A stretch of DNA of 64,000 nucleotides, taken from NCBI RefSeq assembly GCF_001650345.1, contig NZ_LVHF01000012.1:496001-560000 (forward strand). The letters run 5' to 3'. The translations under genes were made by a program, and so were the position numbers. Positions 37,431 to 46,812 of this stretch are shown piece after piece. How positions within the stretch are numbered: the first letter of the stretch is position 1; every line of letters begins with the position of its first letter. Source of the DNA: Photobacterium jeanii (GTDB lineage: Bacteria > Pseudomonadota > Gammaproteobacteria > Enterobacterales > Vibrionaceae). The notes under the pieces were generated by a model that saw only the letters and a program-made list of their open reading frames with translations, was not told the origin of the DNA and did no database searches.

Positions 37431-38927
37431 ATGAGCCGCCTTACCACGCTTTTATTCCTTTGTTTGGCTGTTACTTTCCCTTGCACACTGTTAGCCCAAA
37501 GTGAGCAAGCACTCAGCCTACAAGGCAAATGGCAAACCCTCTATCAGCGAAGCTGGAATGCCGTGCCAGTTACTGTATCTCAACAAACCTTAAATCAATA
37601 CCCGACGACATTACTGCAAGAGAGCGCTCGCTACCCTAATTTTGAACGTTTTTCTTGGCAAGAGATCCAATCATTAGCCACATTGGTCGCCACATGCCGC
37701 AACCACCCAGCAGATCAATCTAAGACGCTATTATCGACTACCAACCAAGAACTAAAAGACGCCATTACATTTGAGCTTGCACTATGTCATCAACAAGCAT
37801 TACCGACACAATGGTTTTCGAGCCATAGCTTACTCCACCCGGCTGGTGGCAGCTTTGCTGACCGCTATGTTACTCAATACCCAGATTCACTCACTCAGCT
37901 TACTAATTACTTAACAATAGCTAATCCGCATCATCCTCTTTTTACTAAGCTCTCACCTCTTTCAACCCAAGGTCGTGAAGCTCTTTTTAGTGGTTTTCGC
38001 GCATGGTTAGAAAGCGATGGGTTACAAGATAATACCTTATGGCTAAGTGGCGAACAGGGCTGGAAGGCGATCCCAGATAGCACTTGGCAACCTTTAACTA
38101 AAGAGCTCAATATCTCTCTAAATAGTGAAAGCTGCACTCTGCACTATAGCAACCTATGTATTAGCGAACGTACAGATCATTATCAGACTTTCACCCAAGC
38201 CATAATTGGCTTTCTGAGCTTGTTAATAGTCATCGTAAGCCTTAGAGGGATATTCATTAAAAGACAGCAAAGTCGAGAGAGAAGTTTTATTTTGCAGTTG
38301 CTCACCCACGAGCTTCGCACCCCTATTACTAGCTTGGGGTTAACCGTTGAAATGTTTCGTGAGCAATATGATCATATGTCGCCAGAAGGACAAGACGCCA
38401 CTTGGCGACTCATTTCAGATTTTCAGCGTCTCTCTCAGCTGACAGAAAACAGTAAAATCTATTTAAGCACGACAGATTCAGCTCAGTTATTAGAACAACC
38501 AGCCTCACTCGATGAGTGGCTAGAATATGTATGCAAAAAACACAATGTGCCGTATCAGCTGAGCCATGATCAAGAACTCAACTTACCTTATTACTGGCTA
38601 ACTGTGTGCCTTGATAACTTGATTAAAAATGCCAAACAGCACGGTCAAGGTAAGGTAATCGTTCGTGCAAAACTAACGAATAAAGTCACCATTGAAGTGC
38701 AAGATGAAGGTCAGCTTCCTCACCCTATCATCATGTATTTATCACGTTGGCCACTTCTGAATGTTATTCACAATTCAACTAAGCAAAGAAAGCATCATGA
38801 CAATATGGGAATCGGCTTAACTATCGTTTCCCATCTGATGAAAAAAGCCGGAGGTAAGCTGCTCATTTCACGTAATCCCACTCGTTTTATTTTGGAACTT
38901 CCTTATGAAAACCATTCTATTGATTGA
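37431..38927 (+). CDS. vxrA: Sensor histidine kinase, VxrA/WigK-like
   Basis: A 498-residue kinase. A signal/TM segment at 1-22, a ~230-residue periplasmic sensor (DUF3404-type, with the conserved RYPNFERFSWQEIQSLA and two Cys pairs), a TM at about 255-272, no HAMP, then HisKA with His293 in LLTHELRTPITS and a HATPase (NLIKNAKQHG; DNMGIGLTIV). This matches VxrA/WigK of Vibrio cholerae, which senses cell-wall damage and controls peptidoglycan synthesis and type VI secretion. The frame opens one codon earlier at TTG. It overlaps vxrB by 23 bp, so the two are translationally coupled. Confidence 0.82.
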   Translation: MSRLTTLLFLCLAVTFPCTLLAQSEQALSLQGKWQTLYQRSWNAVPVTVSQQTLNQYPTTLLQESARYPNFERFSWQEIQSLATLVATCRNHPADQSKTLLSTTNQELKDAITFELALCHQQALPTQWFSSHSLLHPAGGSFADRYVTQYPDSLTQLTNYLTIANPHHPLFTKLSPLSTQGREALFSGFRAWLESDGLQDNTLWLSGEQGWKAIPDSTWQPLTKELNISLNSESCTLHYSNLCISERTDHYQTFTQAIIGFLSLLIVIVSLRGIFIKRQQSRERSFILQLLTHELRTPITSLGLTVEMFREQYDHMSPEGQDATWRLISDFQRLSQLTENSKIYLSTTDSAQLLEQPASLDEWLEYVCKKHNVPYQLSHDQELNLPYYWLTVCLDNLIKNAKQHGQGKVIVRAKLTNKVTIEVQDEGQLPHPIIMYLSRWPLLNVIHNSTKQRKHHDNMGIGLTIVSHLMKKAGGKLLISRNPTRFILELPYENHSID

Positions 38928-39561
38928 AGATGATGCCTTGCTTGGTCAAGGACTTGTCAGTTTCTTCAAATCCCATGGTTACCAATGCTTATGGGTTCAA
39001 AAAGCGCCTGATGTTAACGCACTTTGGTTCAAAGCTGATTTGGTTATATTGGATCGTCAACTAGATGATGGTGATAGCTTACAGCACCTTTCTGATTGGC
39101 TGCTTTTAAAGGCACTTCCAGTAATAGTGCTTACCGCCAGAGTTGATGTAGCCCAACGCGTTGAAGGGTTAATGGCTGGAGCAAAAGATTACATGACCAA
39201 ACCTTTTGCTAATGAAGAACTATTAGCCCGGGTGATCAGCCAATTACGCCCATTAGGCAATACTAACCTCAACTACGCAGGTATTGAGATTCATCTTGGT
39301 GAACGCCAAGCTAAATTAAATAATGAATACATTTCATTAAAACCAAAAGAATTTCAGCTACTAGTGTTACTGGTACAAAACCAAGGTCGTGTTTTCCATC
39401 GCGATGAACTACTCAATAAAATCTGGGGCTACCAAGCGTTTCCAAATACCCGTACCGTCGATAATCACGTATTACGCTTACGCCAAAAGCTACCTGTGTT
39501 AAATATCGAAACACACCGTGGCGTTGGTTATCGCTTAGTAAAAGAATCACATTCCAAATAG
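38905..39561 (+). CDS. vxrB: OmpR-family response regulator, VxrB/WigR-like
   Basis: A 218-residue response regulator: receiver with the acidic pair IEDD, phospho-acceptor Asp50 in LVILDRQLDDG and the conserved Lys in YMTKPF; then an OmpR winged helix (about 125-215, with LKPKEFQLLVLLVQNQGRVF, WGYQAFPNTRTVDNHVLRLR and THRGVGYRL). It is the partner of the overlapping upstream kinase. By homology it would control cell-wall genes; direct targets cannot be read from this window, though similar short motifs occur upstream of vxrA and of the GH129-like gene. Confidence 0.85.
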   Translation: MKTILLIEDDALLGQGLVSFFKSHGYQCLWVQKAPDVNALWFKADLVILDRQLDDGDSLQHLSDWLLLKALPVIVLTARVDVAQRVEGLMAGAKDYMTKPFANEELLARVISQLRPLGNTNLNYAGIEIHLGERQAKLNNEYISLKPKEFQLLVLLVQNQGRVFHRDELLNKIWGYQAFPNTRTVDNHVLRLRQKLPVLNIETHRGVGYRLVKESHSK

Positions 39562-39579
39562 TAGAGAGCAGCACTATTC

Positions 39580-40473
39580 ATGGCTTTTAGTTCACTCATA
39601 AAAAACAAGCTCCCGGTACTACTGTCTTGCATCATCACAGCCACACCTACAATGCTTGCAGCTCAGCCGGCTGATACCTGGTTCAGTGACACCCCGCTAA
39701 GACATACATATCAGGCCCTCGTTGAACACCAACCTGAACTGGCTTGGCAAGAACTGGTGTTAGCGCTTAGCCAATATGAACTTAATGAGCAATATTGGGT
39801 ACCAGCAAAACAAGCGATCTTGAATCAAACCGAGTGCGGTCAAAAGCTCACTATGCATGCAAGTAATGTCCCTACAGGTGCTCACATTGAACTCAGCATT
39901 GTGCGCAGTTTTGGGCTATCGACGCAAAGCTATCAAATAAAGTTGTCAGCCCAAGAAAATTTAGCGCCAGAAGATCAAACAAATACCAATAAAGCAGCGT
40001 CTTACCCTATTGTGCTCCGCTCCCCGCAAGGCAAGGTATTGCTTGATGCTCAATTCCAACTCAAGAAGCAATACCAAGAATTTGAAGTCAAAGACATGCT
40101 ATTAACACCAAGTTCTGGCATCTATCAACTCAAGCTAAATAATCATACTATCCCGCTGATCATTTCAAACGTAGATGATGACCGTTGGCTCACCTTAGAA
40201 AACAAGCTAAGTGCACCTCACATTCGAGTTAACTTGCCTCCTCATGTAGAAACATGCTCCCCAGCCAATGTTAGCTGGCAATGGTTCGATATAAATTATG
40301 AACAACTTGGTGCCAAGATCCCTTTTACTCATAATGATATGCCAGTACCGAAATCAAGCCCTTACCCTGAGGAAGCCAAACACCTCAGTGCAACAGCTGC
40401 ACTAAGTGAATATCAACAAGGGATCATTATCAATTATATCCAAAGAGTAGCTATTCCCTATTCAGAGCAGTAG
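39580..40473 (+). CDS. vxrC: DUF2861 periplasmic protein, VxrC-like
   Basis: A 297-residue exported protein: signal peptide ending MLAAQPA, then a soluble, largely beta domain with a cysteine in TECGQKL and one in VETCSPA. It matches the DUF2861 family, which follows the VxrAB two-component genes in Vibrio. It begins 18 bp after vxrB and is surely in the same operon. Function unknown; an accessory role in sensing or in the cell envelope is a guess from position. Confidence 0.78.
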   Translation: MAFSSLIKNKLPVLLSCIITATPTMLAAQPADTWFSDTPLRHTYQALVEHQPELAWQELVLALSQYELNEQYWVPAKQAILNQTECGQKLTMHASNVPTGAHIELSIVRSFGLSTQSYQIKLSAQENLAPEDQTNTNKAASYPIVLRSPQGKVLLDAQFQLKKQYQEFEVKDMLLTPSSGIYQLKLNNHTIPLIISNVDDDRWLTLENKLSAPHIRVNLPPHVETCSPANVSWQWFDINYEQLGAKIPFTHNDMPVPKSSPYPEEAKHLSATAALSEYQQGIIINYIQRVAIPYSEQ

Positions 40474-40645
40474 TTAGCCAACTCAATTTAAGTGACAAAT
40501 TGAGCATTAACTTAATCTTCTCATGGAATCATTACAGCGGATTACCAAAAAGGTTTACATTTACCAGACAATTGGAGACAAACAGAAGACAAAATGATAA
40601 CAGTCATTCGCTTTAATAACCTCTCAAGTTATTAAGGAGCGAAAC

Positions 40646-42922
40646 ATGACAAACCGTCAGTTCAAGGCGCTTTGTGCGTTATCATTTGTTACTTTTTCCT
40701 ATGTAGGCGTATCAAATGCAGAAGCGAGTGATATCACACTTGGTACACCAACAGAAAACATTACCCTTTCTCCACAATACCTTAATGTCCAATGGAACGG
40801 GTTACCTATCAATACGGCAGCCCTTAAGGTCAATCATCAAACCCAAACTATCACTAACCTCAAAACGAATGGCAGTGTCAGTGCAAGTTGGACACTGCAA
40901 CCAAGCGGCATTCAGGCTAAAGCTCGGCTAAACAATAACGAGCTCACCTTAAGTTTTGCTGTATCCAAGCACAGTAAAATTCATCGTAATCAGCCAATTA
41001 CACTTGATTGGTTCAACCTTGATGAACAAAAAACGACTAGCTTATTACTTCCCTTCGGCGAAGGTATGCGCATACCTATTAATCACCCACAATGGGCAAA
41101 ATACCTCGATGATAGCCACTCTGGAGCAAATACAACGCAAGATCTAAAAATGCCTTTTTGGACAGCAGAAATTAACGATAATTTTTTCAGCTACCAGTTA
41201 ATTACTGCAACCAATAACCAGCTCAATTTTGCACCAACAAAACACAAAGTAGACATGCAAGCTGCCCATCAATTTACAGTATTAAACCGTAATCAGCCGT
41301 TTACTGTGGTGATTAGTCGTAGTAAAAGCGTCCTTGGTGGTGCGCAGCATTATCGTCAGTGGCGCATTGCCAATAAGCTCAGCGAATCGTTTGATGTAAA
41401 AATGAAACGCAATCCTCAACTACAACGCCTAATTGGTGCCAGCCATGTGTATCTCTTTGGTAAAGACCCTTTAAGTATTCAAGACGTTAGAGATTGGTGG
41501 GGACTAAAAGATTGGTTTTTCAATGACTCGTCGTTAGCAGTTTCGAAAGAAGCAAATCGAGAACTTGGCAATTTAACGCAAGGCAAAGATTGGTTTAGCC
41601 AATACCATAAACAGCTGCTGCTTGACTCAATCAGTATTTCTCTCGCTAATAAGTTTTCAGTCGCTCGTCCAACACTCAGCGACAATACTATTAAAGCGCA
41701 ATTTGATACCGCCCAACAACGCACTCAATGGCTAGCGAAGCACGCGGGTAAATTCCTCATCACGCCCAATAAATGGGGACAAGCACTCTCGACCGATATG
41801 CTAGCTAGCTTTAAAAAAGCGGGACTTAATAAGCTATGGTTAGGGTTTGATAACTGGATGCCAGCATTCTATAACCCTGAAGTTATTGACGCAGCAAAGA
41901 ACGCTAATTACCTTGTGGCGACTTATGACTCATATAACACTGCAATTCCTGCAGGCACCAATGATGGTTGGCTGACGGCACAATTACCAACCCCAATGCG
42001 CCAGCAATGTGCCATTGAACAAGCTGATGGCACTAAGAAAAAAGGGTTTAGAGGAAACGGCTATTATCTAAATCCAAACTGTCACTTAGCGTATGTTCAG
42101 CAACGCATATTAGATATTGTGAAATATGGCCGCTTCAACAGCCTCTTTTTGGATGTTGATGCAACTGCAATGGCGCGTGAAGATTACCGTGATGGCAGCA
42201 GCGAGTCAGATATGCTCACAGCTTTCAACGATCGAATGGCGTGGATTGCGAGCCAAGATCAGTTGGTTCTTGGCTCGGAAGATGGCAACAGCTTGACAAC
42301 GAAAGGGATCAGTTTTGCCCATGGTTTAGAAACCGTAGGCTTTGGTTGGACAGATAAAGACATGCACAAAAACCGCAAGTCGCCTTATTACCTTGGACGT
42401 TGGTATCCTGACCATAAACCCGAGTTCTTCTTTAAGCCGGCAAAGGTAAAAACGCCATACAAAACTTTACTGTTTTCACCCCAATACCGTGTACCGTTAT
42501 ATCAAACTGTATTTCACGATGAAGTGATTAATAATCACCACTGGCATACTGACATCTTAAAGTTCACCGATGTCAAAGCGGCGCGCGATTTAACAGCGAT
42601 GCTTTACAACACGCCACCTATGGTGCATTTGACACGCGATGAAGCCTTGAGTAGCAACAGCCCTCGCATCCGCGCATTGAAACATTATCAGATCGCCTTT
42701 GAGCCCATCCATCAACAACTATGGGATAAAGCTTTAGTTAATTTTTCATGGTTAGATAAGCAAGGTGTTATCCAACAAACCACCTTCAGTGATGGCAGTA
42801 AAATCATTGCTAACTTCTCTAACAAGGCGTTTGTCCAAGGTAATACGAAAGTGAAGGCGCTTTCAATCAGAGCGAAATTAAGCAACGGTAAAGTGATTGA
42901 ATGGCAGTCAAAATCGTTTTAG
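40646..42922 (+). CDS. Secreted glycoside hydrolase-like protein (GH129/GH101-related)
   Basis: A 758-residue exported protein: signal peptide ending NAEASD, an N-terminal beta domain (to about 270), a TIM-barrel-like region (about 360-620) and a C-terminal beta domain. The layout and motifs resemble the GH129-related family (related to GH101 endo-alpha-N-acetylgalactosaminidases). NSLFLDVDATAMAREDYRDG and QLVLGSEDGNSL supply an Asp and a Glu placed as nucleophile and acid/base. It follows vxrC by 172 bp, with its own good ribosome site (AAGGAG), and could be co-regulated. Substrate not determined. Confidence 0.7.
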   Translation: MTNRQFKALCALSFVTFSYVGVSNAEASDITLGTPTENITLSPQYLNVQWNGLPINTAALKVNHQTQTITNLKTNGSVSASWTLQPSGIQAKARLNNNELTLSFAVSKHSKIHRNQPITLDWFNLDEQKTTSLLLPFGEGMRIPINHPQWAKYLDDSHSGANTTQDLKMPFWTAEINDNFFSYQLITATNNQLNFAPTKHKVDMQAAHQFTVLNRNQPFTVVISRSKSVLGGAQHYRQWRIANKLSESFDVKMKRNPQLQRLIGASHVYLFGKDPLSIQDVRDWWGLKDWFFNDSSLAVSKEANRELGNLTQGKDWFSQYHKQLLLDSISISLANKFSVARPTLSDNTIKAQFDTAQQRTQWLAKHAGKFLITPNKWGQALSTDMLASFKKAGLNKLWLGFDNWMPAFYNPEVIDAAKNANYLVATYDSYNTAIPAGTNDGWLTAQLPTPMRQQCAIEQADGTKKKGFRGNGYYLNPNCHLAYVQQRILDIVKYGRFNSLFLDVDATAMAREDYRDGSSESDMLTAFNDRMAWIASQDQLVLGSEDGNSLTTKGISFAHGLETVGFGWTDKDMHKNRKSPYYLGRWYPDHKPEFFFKPAKVKTPYKTLLFSPQYRVPLYQTVFHDEVINNHHWHTDILKFTDVKAARDLTAMLYNTPPMVHLTRDEALSSNSPRIRALKHYQIAFEPIHQQLWDKALVNFSWLDKQGVIQQTTFSDGSKIIANFSNKAFVQGNTKVKALSIRAKLSNGKVIEWQSKSF

Positions 42923-42995
42923 CCCTTAACATCATCAATCCTATTTTGTTTTATCGCAGTATAAAGTTATAGCCATTGATCAATACATAAAAAAC

Positions 42996-43028
42996 AAAAG
43001 CACCGAATACCCCAATTCGGTGCTTTTC
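42996..43028. terminator. Bidirectional intrinsic terminator
   Basis: AAAAGCACCGAAT/ATTCGGTGCTTTT, a 13-base stem between the convergent GH129-like gene and the SDR operon. Confidence 0.9.
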
Positions 43029-43195
43029 ATAGTATGAGCAATGTTATCTCGCCCCGATAATGTAAGTAACGCTTGGTGACCGACCAATTGACCCGCAACG
43101 ATATCTTGGCTATTGATAACCTTGCCTCTAGGGCTTTCGTAACTTTTGTTAAGCAGAGTATTGTTAGGCAGAGTAAGCCGTTTACCTACTCAGTT

Positions 43196-43963
43196 TTACA
43201 TCAGGCCTTCGGTTAACTTGCCTATCGCGTTCATGCCTGTCCCAGCTTTGTAGCCACCATCTAAATCAATGGCTGTGCCTGTTAAGTAACTACAATCATC
43301 CGATGCTAAGAAATGGTTTATCGCTGCCACTTCTTCCGCTTGGCACAAGCGGCCTAATGGCCAAACATAGTCTTTTAGCATCAGCTCAAGTTCATTACCT
43401 TCGGCATGTGCCATCGGGGTATCAATGGTTGAAGGACAAACGCAGTTCACGCGAATATTACGATCAGCAAGTTCTAGCGCAGCAACGCGAGTAAGCTGAA
43501 TAACGCCACCTTTGGTCGAGCAATAAGCACCATACCCCGGGAAGCCAATCTTACCTGCCAGCGATGCAGTATTGATGATTGAACCACCATCATTCATATG
43601 AACAGGCGCATGTTTCAAACCATACAGCACGCCACCAAAGTTGATGTTATAGACGCGTAGGTATTCATCCATTGTCGCTTCTTCTAGCATCTCACCAGGT
43701 ACAATAATGCCGGCGTTGTTCACGCAAATATCGATCTTGCCTAGCGTCTCGCGGGTCATTTCAAACAGGTGCTGTACTTGATCTTCTTTCGACACATCCA
43801 CTTTGACAAACATACAGCCAAGCTCATCAGCGAGCGCTTGTTGGTCTGCAATATCTGCTAGCACCACTTTTGCTCCGGCTTCGATAAAACGCTTAACTGT
43901 TGCCAGACCAACACCTGAACCGCCACCAGTAACAACAGCAACTTTATTCTTCAATGAAAACAT
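43196..43963 (-). CDS. Short-chain dehydrogenase/reductase
   Basis: A 255-residue classical SDR: cofactor motif TGGGSGVG, Asp38 in VLADIAD (favouring NAD over NADP), NNAG, and the catalytic Ser/Tyr/Lys in NTASLAG and YGAYCSTKGG. It would interconvert an alcohol and a ketone. It is the last gene of the operon with the AcoX-like protein and the split P-protein subunits, 35 bp after the AcoX-like gene, so its substrate is likely an intermediate of the same pathway. Substrate not identifiable from sequence. Confidence 0.9.
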   Translation of the reverse strand: MFSLKNKVAVVTGGGSGVGLATVKRFIEAGAKVVLADIADQQALADELGCMFVKVDVSKEDQVQHLFEMTRETLGKIDICVNNAGIIVPGEMLEEATMDEYLRVYNINFGGVLYGLKHAPVHMNDGGSIINTASLAGKIGFPGYGAYCSTKGGVIQLTRVAALELADRNIRVNCVCPSTIDTPMAHAEGNELELMLKDYVWPLGRLCQAEEVAAINHFLASDDCSYLTGTAIDLDGGYKAGTGMNAIGKLTEGLM

Positions 43964-43998
43964 ATTAACTATCCTTTGTGTGGTTAAAACATAACGCT

Positions 43999-45156
43999 TT
44001 AATTAACAACTTGGCATATCGTTGATTCCATATACCCTGTGATCACTTTTTTATAACCACAGAGCGCTTCATTTAGCGCTGCGTCACCAGTATCAACTAA
44101 TAGCCTTTTTTGATTAATCGACAGTAGCTTTTCTTTCGTTGCAACAATTTCAATATTCTGTTGCCCGACACAATGAATAATGCGCGGACTTATTTGTTGA
44201 TTCCCTCTCCCTAAAATATGCCCTTGCCCACCTATGGCCGTGATGATGATTTTTACCGCCAGAGTGCGTTCTAACTGCGTATTCGATAAATGCTGCTGAA
44301 CAAGCTCCCATAAGGTTTGCTCACTCACATCATTGGCAATGAGTTTACGATTACACACCACGTCAACACCGATTAAGGTATTGGGTAAACCAAGCCTTTC
44401 CATAATGCTGCGTGTGGTTGTGCCCGGGCCTATGATATAGAGCGCATCGGGCTGCATGGCTTCCACCACATCGCAACTAATCGCGTTGAGTATTGACGCT
44501 TCCGAGCGACTACGCTGTTTAACACTTTGAATTTGCTTAGTATTGGCTGGAACCTTGAGGTAACCGAACAATTTGGCTGAAACTCGTCCTTCGCGGTACC
44601 CTTCTTCATCCAAATCCATGACTTCAGCTTCACGGGTTTGTACTAACTTCCCCGTGATAAAATCAGCCACGGTTCTGCCTGCACCTTTCGGATTGACCGC
44701 GTAAACACCAGAATGAATTTTCACCCCAGCCGGTATTCCTAATACTGGAATTTCGCTCTGGTGTGCAGTACTGGCTATCGCACTATAGATATTGCGTGCT
44801 GTACCATCGCCACCCGCGAATAAAATCATGTCTACACAGCGTGCAACCATTTCTTTTACTGCTTGCTCGGTATCCTGTGCACTGGTATAGCCAATGCTGA
44901 TACCGTTAATCACTTTAGGACTAAAACCAGCTTGCTTAGCGGCTTGCTCACCCATTTTGCTAGGGCAAGTGATCAGCTCAAACTCATCAGTAACCTGATG
45001 AAGCATCTGTAGAGCTTCGACGGTTCTGGCGCTAGACTCTGAATGCGCACCTAACTCAAAGGCTTTCCGTTGGATCAGATCACCATCGCTGCCTTTAAGC
45101 CCGACCCGTCCACCAATGCCGGCAACCGGATTTACAATGACGCCTATTTTCTTCAT
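43999..45156 (-). CDS. ATP-NAD kinase/AcoX-like protein
   Basis: A 385-residue protein of the NAD-kinase fold: GVIVNPVAGIGGRVGLKGSD at the N-terminus, the GGDGTARN motif at about 122, PVLGIPAGVKIHSGVYAV, and the C-terminal domain with IIGPGTTTRSIMERL and TAIGGQGHILGRGNQQISP. This is the AcoX/ATP-NAD kinase family found in acetoin-catabolism operons and other catabolic clusters; enzymatic function of the family is not settled. It is third in the operon, between gcvPB and the SDR. A perfect hairpin lies in the 90 bp gap upstream. Confidence 0.85.
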   Translation of the reverse strand: MKKIGVIVNPVAGIGGRVGLKGSDGDLIQRKAFELGAHSESSARTVEALQMLHQVTDEFELITCPSKMGEQAAKQAGFSPKVINGISIGYTSAQDTEQAVKEMVARCVDMILFAGGDGTARNIYSAIASTAHQSEIPVLGIPAGVKIHSGVYAVNPKGAGRTVADFITGKLVQTREAEVMDLDEEGYREGRVSAKLFGYLKVPANTKQIQSVKQRSRSEASILNAISCDVVEAMQPDALYIIGPGTTTRSIMERLGLPNTLIGVDVVCNRKLIANDVSEQTLWELVQQHLSNTQLERTLAVKIIITAIGGQGHILGRGNQQISPRIIHCVGQQNIEIVATKEKLLSINQKRLLVDTGDAALNEALCGYKKVITGYMESTICQVVN

Positions 45157-45206
45157 TCGTTAAACCACCTCTTCCAGTTTGGATTGCCTTACTTATCCAA
45201 AGAGCA

Positions 45207-45235
45207 GTGCTACCACCTAAAAGCTGTGGTAGCAC
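45207..45235 (-). promoter_or_regulatory. Intercistronic hairpin between gcvPB and the AcoX-like gene
   Basis: A perfect ten-base stem GTGCTACCAC/GTGGTAGCAC with a nine-base loop in the 90-bp gap. There is no T-tract after it, so it is more likely an mRNA-stability or processing element than a terminator. Confidence 0.5.
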
Positions 45236-45246
45236 CGAGTTAAGGT

Positions 45247-46800
45247 TTAGCGAAAACGTCGAGTGTATTGACGCCATGTGGTTGCGATGACTTTAAAGTC
45301 TTCACCCATTACATGGTTTGGTAGGTGTCGGCTGGCTTTATTTGGTGCTGTCGCGACAACTTCCGGATGCTCGATGCAATCTGTTGCTACCGCTTTCAGC
45401 ACTTGCACAAAGTAGTCCATGTCATCTTTGTTGTAAGAATCACATGGCTCTGGCGTGAATGGTTCTGGCACTGTGTATGGGTGATGCGATTGCCACAACT
45501 CAGAAATACCGTAATCGACGATACGCGCATTCACGGCATCAACACCTAAGCCACCAGTTTGCTCAGCCAGTTTGTCGAACGACAAGCGTGTTTGCTCCAT
45601 TCGACGAACACCTTCTTCGGCATAATGAAGCGATACACCCGGTACTTTTTCGAGGATTTCTTGGGTCATGTATTGGTTATTCAACACCGAAGTGATAGCA
45701 ACCTGTTTAAGCCCTTCCGCCCCTAGCGACATACACCACATGTACGCACGAGCAACAACAGGGAAGTTACCCAAGTAAGCTTTCACATGACCAATACTTT
45801 GGTCACGGTCGTAATCTAGCCAGTATTTGCTACCATCAAACTCAACAGTTGGTTTCGGTAGGAACGGCGCTAGCTCTGCAGCACAGCCCAAAGCACCACA
45901 ACCAGGACCACCACCACCGTGAGGAGACGAGAAGGATTTGTGCAAGTTAAAGTGCATCAAATCAAACCCAGCTTCACGAGCACGCGCAATACCTAATAAC
46001 GCATTCGCATTCGCTTGGTCGTAGGCACAGATTGCACCTACATCATGTGCTGCTTGGGTAAACTGATCGATTTGCGAGTTGTAAATACCGGTATCTTCTG
46101 GGTTAGTAATGAAGATCCCAGCGGTTTTATCACTCAAGGCTGCTTTGAACTCTTCTAAACATGGCAAGCCAGTTTTCTCATCCGGTAATAAGGTGATCAC
46201 GCGATAACCAAGAATCGCGGTCGCCGCTGCATCAACGGGGTGAGAATGAAGAGTGGTGATGATCTCGTTCTTATGCGTATTACCATTAGCTTTGTGATAA
46301 GCGCTAATGATTTGCGCGTTAGAATAGATGGCATGGCCACCCGAAGCAGGTAAGAATGAAATACGATCCATCCCGCCGATCTCTTTCATGATCTGCTCGG
46401 TTTCGTAATACATTTTCAAGATACCCTGCATGGATTCTTCCGCCTGTAGCGGGTGAACCCCAGCCAAGCCTGGATGACGAACCATATGCTCTTGCACTTT
46501 CGGACTGTACTTCAAGGTACATGTCCCTTGCGAAATACCGAGCGCGTTATCAGCGCCCAAGTTCTCCTGCGATAGGCGAATATAGTGACGATTCACCAAA
46601 GCTTGGTTTACTTCCGGCAAAGCAGGTTGATGCTTACGCTTAATACTTCCCAATACTGATACCACATTGCCTGCTGCGGCTTTTACAGCCTGTTCAGCTT
46701 GAGGGATGAGAATACCTCTTTCACCCGGTGTGCCCATTTCCATGATCACAGGCTCATTCCAACGTGCTTGGTGAAACTCTCTTAGTTTAATGTTTTCCAT
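45247..46800 (-). CDS. gcvPB: Glycine dehydrogenase-like P-protein, subunit 2 (divergent)
   Basis: A 517-residue PLP enzyme that matches the C-terminal half of the P-protein (GcvPB). The PLP lysine is Lys288 in NLHKSFSSPHGGGGPGCGAL, and the GTCTLKYSPK block is close to the canonical GSCTMKYNP. However, several conserved active-site motifs differ: the usual PAAGAHGE reads PASGGHAIY (151-159), the usual DSAHGTNPA reads LHSHPVDAA (184-192), and YDGANLNA reads YDQANANA (260-267). It may therefore act on a substrate other than glycine. It starts 12 bp after gcvPA, in the same operon. No gcvH, gcvT or lpd gene is nearby. Confidence 0.82.
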   Translation of the reverse strand: MENIKLREFHQARWNEPVIMEMGTPGERGILIPQAEQAVKAAAGNVVSVLGSIKRKHQPALPEVNQALVNRHYIRLSQENLGADNALGISQGTCTLKYSPKVQEHMVRHPGLAGVHPLQAEESMQGILKMYYETEQIMKEIGGMDRISFLPASGGHAIYSNAQIISAYHKANGNTHKNEIITTLHSHPVDAAATAILGYRVITLLPDEKTGLPCLEEFKAALSDKTAGIFITNPEDTGIYNSQIDQFTQAAHDVGAICAYDQANANALLGIARAREAGFDLMHFNLHKSFSSPHGGGGPGCGALGCAAELAPFLPKPTVEFDGSKYWLDYDRDQSIGHVKAYLGNFPVVARAYMWCMSLGAEGLKQVAITSVLNNQYMTQEILEKVPGVSLHYAEEGVRRMEQTRLSFDKLAEQTGGLGVDAVNARIVDYGISELWQSHHPYTVPEPFTPEPCDSYNKDDMDYFVQVLKAVATDCIEHPEVVATAPNKASRHLPNHVMGEDFKVIATTWRQYTRRFR

Positions 46801-46812
46801 TATGTCATCCCC

